A stretch of 5,952 nucleotides of DNA from Thermaceae bacterium. GTDB lineage: Bacteria > Deinococcota > Deinococci > Deinococcales > Marinithermaceae. The stretch lies in contig JALUED010000027.1 in NCBI GenBank assembly GCA_027053145.1, positions 1 through 5,952 on the forward strand, in the 5' to 3' direction. The position numbers were made by a program, and so were the translations under genes. The notes beneath the pieces were generated by a model, which was not told where the DNA came from, did no database searches, and was given only the letters and a program-made list of their open reading frames with translations. This document shows, piece by piece, positions 1 through 4,502 of this stretch. Numbering within the stretch: the first letter of the stretch is position 1; each line of letters starts with the position of its first letter.

Positions 1-161
1 GGTTCACGAACCACGGCCGGCTCACCCTCCACCTCCGCCTGCTCGCCGGGCGGGAGGCCCACCACGTGCTCGAGGCCGGCACCAAGGCCCTCGCCCGCGC
101 CCTCTACCAGGCGACGCGGATCACCCGGGAAGACGTGCCGAGCACGAAGGAAGTACTATGA
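1..161 (+). CDS. hisB: Imidazoleglycerol-phosphate dehydratase, C-terminal 52 residues (partial)
   Basis: This is the 3' end of a gene cut by the window start. The reading frame begins at base 3 and ends at TGA 159-161. The visible peptide runs from [10 protein letters not shown] to VPSTKEVL. It carries the second His-His-x-x-Glu motif of the family (HHVLE, visible residues 20-24), which supplies metal ligands at the active site, followed by the usual helix (KALARAL) and the characteristic VPSTK-type C-terminus. The enzyme dehydrates imidazoleglycerol phosphate to imidazole acetol phosphate in cytoplasmic histidine synthesis. The next gene on the same strand is hisH, which supports the call. 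Nothing can be said about the N-terminal half, or about whether it is fused to a phosphatase domain as in some bacteria. Confidence 0.93.
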   Translation, partial: FTNHGRLTLHLRLLAGREAHHVLEAGTKALARALYQATRITREDVPSTKEVL

Positions 162-255
162 GAAGCCTGTGGCCTGTGGCTCGTAGCCTGTGGAAAAAGC
201 TATCCTCTTTTTCCCACGGGCCACAAGCCACGGGCTACAAGCCTTCCTGATATGA
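157..255. repeat. TATGA direct repeat flanking the palindrome (possible target-site duplication)
   Basis: TATGA occurs at 157-161, where its last three bases are the hisB stop codon, and again at 251-255, where it includes the hisH start codon. The palindrome lies between the copies, with a few extra bases (CTGA) on the right side. A 5-bp direct repeat is the kind of footprint left by transposition. Five bases can match by chance, so the main support is that collapsing the two copies gives a sensible gene junction (TACTATGAAGG) in which hisB TGA and hisH ATG overlap as ATGA. Confidence 0.45.
162..246. repeat. Palindromic element built from GCYYGTR heptamers, between hisB and hisH
   Basis: The left arm (162-199) is GAA, then four heptamers at 165-171, 172-178, 179-185 and 186-192 (GCCTGTG, GCCTGTG, GCTCGTA, GCCTGTG), then GAAAAAG. 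The right arm (207-246), read on the other strand, is GAAG, then GCTTGTA, GCCCGTG, GCTTGTG, GCCCGTG (242 back to 215), then GGAAAAAG. The loop is CTATCCT (200-206). All differences between heptamers are transitions. In plus-strand RNA the paired arms have about three G-U and three C-A pairs, and the minus strand has the same balance, so neither strand is favoured. The stem could form a very long hairpin in the his transcript. It is not a standard terminator, because the T-run lies inside the stem and not after it. It resembles a miniature interspersed or REP-like element, but I cannot name a family. Confidence 0.85.
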
Positions 256-854
256 AGGCCCTCGTCATCGACTACGGCTCGGGGAACGTGCGGAGCGTGG
301 CCAAGGCGCTCGAGGCGAGCGGCTTTGCGGTCCGGGTCTCGGCCTCACCCAAGGACGCCGAGGGCGCCGACCTCCTCGTCCTCCCCGGCCAGGGCCACTT
401 CCGCCAGGTGATGGAGGCTTTTAAGGCCTCGGGCTTTGAGGACGCGGTGCGGCGGCACCTCGAGGCCGGCCGCCCCTTCCTCGGGATCTGCGTCGGGCTC
501 CAGCTCCTCTTCGAGGGCTCGGAGGAGGCCCCCGGCACCCCCGGCCTCGGCCTCGTCCCCGGCACCGTGCGCCGCTTTCGGGCACGAAAGGTGCCCCAGA
601 TGGGCTGGAACCGGGTCTTCTTCCGGAGGGGTTCGCCCTTCGATGCGCTCGAGGGCCGCCACTTCTACTTCGTCCACTCCTACTACGCCCCCCTCGTCCC
701 CGAAACCGAGGGGGAGGCCGAGTACGAGGGCACGCGCTACACCGCGCTTCTTGCCCGGGAAAACCTCCTTGCCCCCCAGTTCCATCCCGAAAAGTCAAGC
801 CGAGCGGGGCTTCGTTTCCTCGAGCTTACGCGGCGCCATTTTGCGCGGCTTTGA
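252..854 (+). CDS. hisH: Imidazole glycerol phosphate synthase, glutamine amidotransferase subunit
   Basis: HisH releases ammonia from glutamine and passes it to HisF, which forms imidazoleglycerol phosphate and AICAR in histidine synthesis. The 200-residue length is normal for the family. It is a class I glutamine amidotransferase. The nucleophile is Cys80 in GICVGLQLLF, and the other two members of the triad are His178 and Glu180 in QFHPEKS. The family landmarks DYGSGN (7-12), VPQMGWN (114-120) and HFYFVHSYY (137-145) are present. The oxyanion-side loop reads PGQGHF (45-50) where many HisH proteins have PGVGAF. ATG 252 is the only reasonable start, because the Rossmann strand begins right after it and no in-frame start codon precedes it closely. 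No Shine-Dalgarno sequence lies upstream, since the palindrome arm occupies that space. The 3' end overlaps the convergent sugar kinase gene by 29 bp. Confidence 0.95.
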   Translation: MKALVIDYGSGNVRSVAKALEASGFAVRVSASPKDAEGADLLVLPGQGHFRQVMEAFKASGFEDAVRRHLEAGRPFLGICVGLQLLFEGSEEAPGTPGLGLVPGTVRRFRARKVPQMGWNRVFFRRGSPFDALEGRHFYFVHSYYAPLVPETEGEAEYEGTRYTALLARENLLAPQFHPEKSSRAGLRFLELTRRHFARL

Positions 855-1755
855 GGTCCTCGGGCCGAACCAGACGCCCCTGGGCCCCCACCGCGGTGGT
901 GGCGAGCGCCCCGGCCACGTTGCCGATCCGGGCCGCCTCGACAAGGGGAAGCCCCTGCAAGACCCCGTGCACGAACCCGGCGGTGAAGGCGTCGCCGGCG
1001 CCGGTGGTGTCCACCACCTCCTCGACCTCGAAGGGCTCGACCAGCGCCTCCTCTTCGGGCGTGGCCACGATCGCCCCGAGCGGCCCCACCTTAACGACCT
1101 GGCGCGCAATCCCCGCCTCCCGGAGCGCGGCGATGCCCTCGCTGATCGAGTCCGCCCCGGTGAGCTCAAGGAGCTCCCCTTGGTTCAAAAGCAGGTAGTC
1201 GGCGGGCCGAAGCCTCGGGATGAGCTCGGCCCCTGCCTGCCGCACAGCGCCCGTCCCAAGGTCAATAAAGACCGGAATCTTCCGCTTCTTCGCCGCCGCC
1301 ATCGCCTTTACCGCGTACTCCCGCTGGGGCCCGCCCACCAGGGCGTAGGCCGAGACCACGAGCGCGTGGATGGTATCCAGCATGCGGGGCTTAAACCCGG
1401 CGGCGTCCAGGTAGCGGCTTGCGCCCGCGCTCGCCACCATGCTGCGCTCGCCGCCGGGAAAGAGAAAGACGAGCACGCTGGTGGTGGGGTGGTCGGGGTC
1501 CTCCTGCAGGTAGCGGAGGTCCACTCCTACCTTCTTGAGCCCCTCCAAAGCGATTGCCGAAAGCGGGCCGCTCCCCACCCGCGAGGCCAGGAAGACCGTG
1601 TGCCCAAGGCTCGCAAGCTGGGCCGCCACGGTGGCCGCGGCCCCACCGGGGCGGTAGAGCATGCGCCGGGCCGGCACCTCCTCGCCGGGCTCGGGAAGCC
1701 GGTCCACCAGGTAGATCAGATCTACGGAAACGTCCCCTACCACGAAGATGCGCAT
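826..1755 (-). CDS. PfkB/ribokinase-family carbohydrate kinase
   Basis: This is a 309-residue protein of the PfkB (ribokinase) superfamily, which transfers phosphate from a nucleotide to a hydroxymethyl group of a sugar or nucleoside. The N-terminal strand VVGDVSVD (5-12) has the usual substrate-site aspartates. The glycine-rich signature is YRPGGAAATVAAQLASLG (34-51). The NQGE segment (191-194) matches the NxxE motif linked to Mg/phosphate binding. The anion hole and catalytic base are in DTTGAGDAFTAGF (249-261), with Asp255 as the expected base. Start ATG 1755 is supported by AGGAGG eight bases upstream. It lies 29 nt after the rsmA stop and is probably the last gene of the ddrA operon, with a possible extra promoter of its own. 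Substrate cannot be read from the sequence; ribose, fructose, nucleosides or KDG are all possible. The stop TAA (828-826) lies inside hisH. Confidence 0.92.
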   Translation of the reverse strand: MRIFVVGDVSVDLIYLVDRLPEPGEEVPARRMLYRPGGAAATVAAQLASLGHTVFLASRVGSGPLSAIALEGLKKVGVDLRYLQEDPDHPTTSVLVFLFPGGERSMVASAGASRYLDAAGFKPRMLDTIHALVVSAYALVGGPQREYAVKAMAAAKKRKIPVFIDLGTGAVRQAGAELIPRLRPADYLLLNQGELLELTGADSISEGIAALREAGIARQVVKVGPLGAIVATPEEEALVEPFEVEEVVDTTGAGDAFTAGFVHGVLQGLPLVEAARIGNVAGALATTAVGAQGRLVRPEDLKAAQNGAA

Positions 1756-1763
1756 CGAAGCCG

Positions 1764-1769
1764 CCTCCT
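1764..1769 (-). promoter_or_regulatory. Strong Shine-Dalgarno of the PfkB-family kinase gene
   Basis: On the minus strand AGGAGG is followed by eight bases and then ATG. It is the best ribosome binding site in the window and fixes the kinase start. The upstream operon genes depend instead on abutting or overlapping stop/start junctions. Confidence 0.85.
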
Positions 1770-1783
1770 ACTTGGCTTGGCCC

Positions 1784-1789
1784 ACTATA
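1784..1789 (-). promoter_or_regulatory. Possible -10 element (TATAGT) for the PfkB-family kinase
   Basis: On the minus strand TATAGT overlaps the rsmA stop codon (TAG). A transcript would start near A1777 and give a leader of about 22 nt containing the AGGAGG site. The hexamer at the -35 distance (GGGGGC with a 17-nt spacer) does not resemble TTGACA, so this is only a candidate internal promoter. Confidence 0.3.
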
Positions 1790-2612
1790 CCGCGTTTTTG
1801 GGCGGCGCCCCCAGCTCGGCGTAGAGCGCCTTGAGCGCTTCAGGCCCAAGGGCCTCGGCACGGACCTTGGGGTCCAGCCCCAGCGACGCAAGGGCCCGCT
1901 CCACCCGCGCCCGGTCGAAGCCGGCGGCCTCGAGGTTCTTCCTCAGCGTCTTCCGGCGGGCGCGGAAGGCGGCGTCCAAGAAAGCGAAGTAGCCAGGGTC
2001 CGGACGGACGCCCCGGGGGGTAAGCCGGACCACCGCCGAGGTCACCTCGGGCGGAGGAAAGAAGGCCGAGGGGGAGACCTCGCGGAGCTTTTCCACCTGG
2101 GCAAGCTCCTGCACCTTAAGCGAAACCGGGCCGTACGCCTTGCCGCCGGGCCGGGCGGCGAAGCGGTCCGCAACCTCACGCTGGAGCATCACCACCAGGC
2201 CGCGGAACCGGCCGGACCCAAGAAGCCGGAGAACCAGGGGCGTACCGATCTGGTAAGGGAGGTTGGCCACAAAGAGGCTCCCCTCGGGGACCTCCTCCCA
2301 GGGGTAGGCCAGGGCGTCGGCGAAGACCAGCCGGGCGCGACCGCCGAGGACCTCTTCCAAAAGGGGCTTCAACCTTAGATCCCGCTCGATGGCGGTGAGG
2401 TCGGCGCCGGCCTCGAGGAGGCTTAGGGAAAGCCCTCCAGGGCCTGGCCCCACCTCGAAAACCGGCTCCCCCGGGCGAACGCCGGCGGCACGGACGATGA
2501 AGGAAAAAAGGTTTCGGTCCACCAGGAAGTGCTGCCCAAACGCCTTCCTTGGGCGGAGCCCGTGGCGATCGAGGAGCTCGCGCAGGCCCTTCGGCGTGCG
2601 GGGGTCGCTCAT
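1785..2612 (-). CDS. rsmA: 16S rRNA (adenine1518-N6/adenine1519-N6)-dimethyltransferase
   Basis: RsmA (KsgA) dimethylates the two adjacent adenines in the helix 45 loop of 16S rRNA, a late quality-control step in 30S assembly, using S-adenosylmethionine. The protein has 275 residues, close to the family norm. The N-terminal KAFGQHFL (23-30) is the classic KsgA/Dim1 signature. The SAM-binding motif I is EVGPGPGG (53-60), the ribose-binding acid is probably Glu76 in AIERD, and Asp99 lies in FADAL. The catalytic NLPY motif is at 117-120, and AFFPPPEVTSAVV (183-195) is also typical. The C-terminal helical domain is complete. The start ATG overlaps the stop of the preceding phosphoesterase gene as ATGA (2612-2609) with no clear ribosome binding site, which suggests translational coupling. 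Confidence 0.96.
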   Translation of the reverse strand: MSDPRTPKGLRELLDRHGLRPRKAFGQHFLVDRNLFSFIVRAAGVRPGEPVFEVGPGPGGLSLSLLEAGADLTAIERDLRLKPLLEEVLGGRARLVFADALAYPWEEVPEGSLFVANLPYQIGTPLVLRLLGSGRFRGLVVMLQREVADRFAARPGGKAYGPVSLKVQELAQVEKLREVSPSAFFPPPEVTSAVVRLTPRGVRPDPGYFAFLDAAFRARRKTLRKNLEAAGFDRARVERALASLGLDPKVRAEALGPEALKALYAELGAPPKNAV

Positions 2613-3361
2613 TGCCCAAAGGTCATGGGACGGGCCTCAAGGCGATCCTCGTCGAGGATCAGCTCGAGGTACTGCCCGCGATCGAGGGCGTCGATCATGG
2701 CAAGGCCGTGCTCCTCGTCGATCACAATCGCATCCACCGGTGTGTGCCCATAGACCCCAAAGCGAAACCCCGAGCGCCTCACGTACTCGGGGGTCTCGCG
2801 CCACCAGGTCTTGGGTTCCCGGCTTTGGTAGAAAAAGGGGCTGTAATCCTGTAGCCAAGGGGTCGGCCCGGCGTGGGCAAACTGCACCCCCATAAACGCA
2901 AAGCTCTTAGGCCAGCGCTGGATCCACCGCGCAACCCCCGGCGGCAAGGGGTGCCCGCCGTACCGGGGGTCGAACTCGCGGTGCTCTATACCAAAAGCGT
3001 TTCCAAGCAACACGTCGTGGTGCACGGCAGCGTGGTCGTGGTTGCCCAAAAGCACGACGGCGTGCCCTCTTGACGCCTCCACGTAGCGCTTGACCTTGAG
3101 CAACTCGCTCACCTGGGCCAAAGCGGCCGCCCGCAGGTGCTCGGGATCCCTGGGATCGTAGTTCTCGATCCCGGTAAGCCGCCGGTAGGCTTCCAGGCTC
3201 TTGGGGTGCACCAAATCCCCCACCAGCACCACGCGGTACCGGCCCTCGCGCACCGGGGGGGTGGGAAGCCCCTCGGAATCCACCGCGTACGCGGCCCGTA
3301 GGGCACGCCAGAGCCGGTCAAACTCGGCGTGCACGTCCCCGATGGCGATGACCTTGACCAT
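2609..3361 (-). CDS. PPP-like metallophosphoesterase
   Basis: This 250-residue protein has a calcineurin-like dimetal phosphoesterase fold. The metal-binding blocks are in order: GDVH (8-11, Asp9 and His11), GDLVH (48-52, Asp49), GNHDH (106-110, Asn107 and His108), AHAG (162-165, His163) and YGHTP (204-208, His206). The order and the GDVH/GNHD/HTP pattern resemble the PPP group, which includes bacterial protein phosphatases and ApaH-type Ap4A hydrolases. The second block lacks the usual GDxVDRG form and reads GDLVHPKS, so the phosphate-binding arginine of true Ser/Thr phosphatases is absent at that place. An insert of about 55 residues lies between blocks two and three. The ATG (3361) directly follows the ddrA-like stop (TGA|ATG), with AAGGA four bases upstream, and the stop overlaps rsmA. 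The substrate is unknown. Confidence 0.88.
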   Translation of the reverse strand: MVKVIAIGDVHAEFDRLWRALRAAYAVDSEGLPTPPVREGRYRVVLVGDLVHPKSLEAYRRLTGIENYDPRDPEHLRAAALAQVSELLKVKRYVEASRGHAVVLLGNHDHAAVHHDVLLGNAFGIEHREFDPRYGGHPLPPGVARWIQRWPKSFAFMGVQFAHAGPTPWLQDYSPFFYQSREPKTWWRETPEYVRRSGFRFGVYGHTPVDAIVIDEEHGLAMIDALDRGQYLELILDEDRLEARPMTFGQ

Positions 3362-3946
3362 TCAGTCCTTGAGCAATGCCCGGAGCTCGCCGTAGAGCCG
3401 CTTGGTCTCCTCCGGGGTGCGTCCGTAGCCGCCGTACTTGGTGATAATCCGGGCGGCCTCCCTGCCCTTGCCCGCCGCCCGAAGCCGCTCGACCAAGCGA
3501 TCAATCAGCTCATGGGCCTCGGGCTTTTTCGCCTCCCCCCGACCGGTGGGCGGGGTAAAGCGGCCGGTTTTCTCGTCGTAGTCCACCCAAACCTTTTCCA
3601 TGCGGTAAAGGTGGCGCCCCACGCCGAACTTGACCGCCGCCCGCTTCAGCGCGTCGGAGAAGGCGGCTTTCAAGGACTCCCCCTCGCCCACATCCTCCTT
3701 GGTGACCCCGAGCACGGTGAGGCGGCACCTGACCGCGAAAAAGCCTTCCCCTTGGGCGAGGAGCTCGTAGGCGTCGCGCCATCCCTCCGGCCCCACCGCC
3801 TCGTCCAAGCGGTCGAGCACCGCCCGAACGTCCACGTAGGGCACCACCAGCGCCCGGCGCTTGTCCTTGGAAAGGGCCTCGACCCGCCAGCGAATCTCCT
3901 CCTCAGGGAAAGGCTCAGCAAGGCGCAGCCAAACGTCTTCGTCCAC
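3362..3946 (-). CDS. ddrA: DdrA-like Rad52-family single-strand DNA annealing/end-protection protein
   Basis: This 194-residue protein resembles the Rad52/Rad22 family, in particular DdrA of Deinococcus, which binds 3' single-strand ends and protects them after DNA damage. Family-like features are the N-terminal LAEPFPEEEIRWRVE (9-23), YVDVRAVLDRLDEAVGPEGW (37-56) and the conserved SDALKRAAVKFGVGRHLY (97-114) of the DNA-binding core. The last 50 or so residues are a basic helical tail rich in Arg, Lys and Glu. The start is GTG 3946. An in-frame TAG lies four codons upstream, so no distant start is possible. No normal ribosome binding site is seen, and a -10-like TAGACT ends six bases before the GTG, which fits a leaderless mRNA. 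It is first in the operon. The family call is strong, but the exact function is inferred from homologs. Confidence 0.88.
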   Translation of the reverse strand: MDEDVWLRLAEPFPEEEIRWRVEALSKDKRRALVVPYVDVRAVLDRLDEAVGPEGWRDAYELLAQGEGFFAVRCRLTVLGVTKEDVGEGESLKAAFSDALKRAAVKFGVGRHLYRMEKVWVDYDEKTGRFTPPTGRGEAKKPEAHELIDRLVERLRAAGKGREAARIITKYGGYGRTPEETKRLYGELRALLKD

Positions 3947-3952
3947 GCCCCC

Positions 3953-3958
3953 AGTCTA
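3953..3958 (-). promoter_or_regulatory. Leaderless -10 element (TAGACT) of the ddrA-like operon
   Basis: On the minus strand TAGACT, a match to TAnnnT, is followed by exactly six bases and then the GTG start. With a -10 at -12 to -7, transcription would start on the G of GTG. Leaderless genes with this spacing are common in Deinococcus-Thermus. No TTGACA-like box is visible at 17 nt (AACGGC). Confidence 0.6.
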
Positions 3959-3960
3959 CA

Positions 3961-3989
3961 TTGACAAGCCCCCGGGCCGTTCCTAAGAT
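3961..3989 (+). promoter_or_regulatory. Consensus sigma-70-type promoter of tRNA-Gln
   Basis: TTGACA (3961-3966) matches the -35 consensus perfectly. A 17-nt spacer follows, then TAAGAT (3984-3989), a -10 with five of six consensus bases. The predicted transcript would start near 3996, only about five bases before the mature tRNA end. The -35 box is three bases from the divergent -10 of the ddrA-like gene, so the two promoters share DNA. Confidence 0.85.
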
Positions 3990-4000
3990 GGGATCGGCTT

Positions 4001-4074
4001 TGGGGCGTCGTCTAATGGCAGGACAGCGGACTTTGGATCCGCCGGTCGTGGTTCGAATCCACGCGCCCCAGCCA
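4001..4074 (+). tRNA. tRNA-Gln (anticodon TTG)
   Basis: The full cloverleaf can be drawn. The acceptor stem TGGGGCG (4001-4007) pairs with CGCCCCA (4064-4070). The anticodon stem GCGGA/TCCGC encloses the loop CTTTGGA, which gives anticodon TTG (reads CAA, and CAG by wobble). The T arm is CGTGG/CCACG (4047-4051, 4059-4063) with loop TTCGAAT. The discriminator is G4071, and CCA (4072-4074) is encoded in the DNA. The weak first pair (U1-A72) is a known identity feature of glutamine tRNAs. It has its own consensus promoter. Confidence 0.97.
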
Positions 4075-4084
4075 AAATTTTTTT
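4074..4084 (+). terminator. A4T7 tract after tRNA-Gln, possible terminator or upstream promoter element
   Basis: AAAATTTTTTT is the most AT-rich spot in this GC-rich window. A T7 run right behind a tRNA could end transcription, but no separate GC hairpin precedes it; only the tRNA stems could serve. Relative to the predicted start of the next gene (about 4120) the tract covers roughly -46 to -36, where an AT-rich UP-like element would also fit. Confidence 0.35.
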
Positions 4085-4107
4085 CACCCCTTCCTCGCAT
4101 TCTGGCG

Positions 4108-4113
4108 TAAAGT
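4108..4113 (+). promoter_or_regulatory. -10 element (TAAAGT) of the receiver/PBP gene pair
   Basis: TAAAGT matches TAnnnT and lies eight bases before the ATG at 4122. Transcription would begin around 4119-4121, so the message would be leaderless or carry only one or two extra bases. No good -35 box is seen (CACCCC at 17 nt). Confidence 0.5.
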
Positions 4114-4121
4114 GAAGACGG

Positions 4122-4499
4122 ATGAACGCCCTGGTGGTAAGCGCCAACCCCACGATGCGGGCCTACCTCGAGGTCACGCTCGAGGCCGAGGGCTTCCAAC
4201 CCCAAAGCCTCGCGGACACCGGGGAGGCCCTTCGCTACCTAAAGGAGCACACCCCCGACCTCATCGTCTTGGACGAGGAAGCAAGCGGCGAACTCCAGGC
4301 GATGGACTTGGCCTGGCGCATTAAGCGGGTGCGCCGGCTTAAAGACGTGCCGGTCGTGGTGCTCGTTTCCGTCGCCGACCAACGCACCAAAATCGCCGCC
4401 CAGATGGCGCGGGTGGACAAGCTCCTGACCAAACCCCTGACGGGCGGCGAGTTCCGCTCCTTTGCCCGCAACACCATCCAGCTTCGCTCCCGCCACTAG
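4122..4499 (+). CDS. Stand-alone receiver-like protein (atypical CheY-like domain)
   Basis: The 125-residue protein has the length and pattern of a single response-regulator receiver domain. Strand one is ALVVSANP (3-10), helix one MRAYLEVTLEAEGF (12-25), and strand three DLIVLD (46-51) ends in Asp51, the phospho-acceptor position. Strand four is PVVVLVS (77-83), with Ser83 at the Ser/Thr switch position, and Lys104-Pro105 is the conserved Lys-Pro pair. The N-terminal acidic pair that normally holds Mg is missing: the segment reads VSANP where DD or DE is expected. Phosphorylation may therefore be weak or absent. There is no output domain. It starts its own transcription unit and ends three bases before the penicillin-binding protein gene, so a role linked to cell wall synthesis is possible but unproven. 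Confidence 0.82.
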   Translation: MNALVVSANPTMRAYLEVTLEAEGFQPQSLADTGEALRYLKEHTPDLIVLDEEASGELQAMDLAWRIKRVRRLKDVPVVVLVSVADQRTKIAAQMARVDKLLTKPLTGGEFRSFARNTIQLRSRH

Positions 4500-4502
4500 G
4501 CA

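Noticed and set aside
162..246. Palindrome as a classical Rho-independent terminator or his leader attenuator
   Set aside because: The T-run is part of the stem and not downstream of it. No His-rich leader peptide or alternative antiterminator fold is visible, and hisH would be cut off from hisB.
162..246. Heptamer units as a CRISPR array
   Set aside because: Units are only seven bases, contiguous without spacers, and inverted in the second half.
436..1824. Long plus-strand open frame overlapping hisH and antisense to the kinase gene
   Set aside because: Its peptide is low-complexity (Arg, Pro, Ser, Gly rich) with no family motifs. It arises because high GC at third codon positions removes stop codons from the opposite strand of a real gene.
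1554..2378. Plus-strand open frame antisense to rsmA
   Set aside because: The minus-strand frame here has clear RsmA signature motifs, while the plus-strand product is repetitive and rich in Gly, Arg and Pro. It is a shadow frame.
2843..2862. CCTGTAGCC-like word resembling the heptamer repeat, inside the phosphoesterase gene
   Set aside because: It is a single partial match within a conserved coding frame, with no tandem units and no facing arm.
3329..3964. Plus-strand open frame antisense to the ddrA-like gene
   Set aside because: It contains no known motif and would have to be co-encoded with the well-supported Rad52-family protein. It is a by-product of composition.
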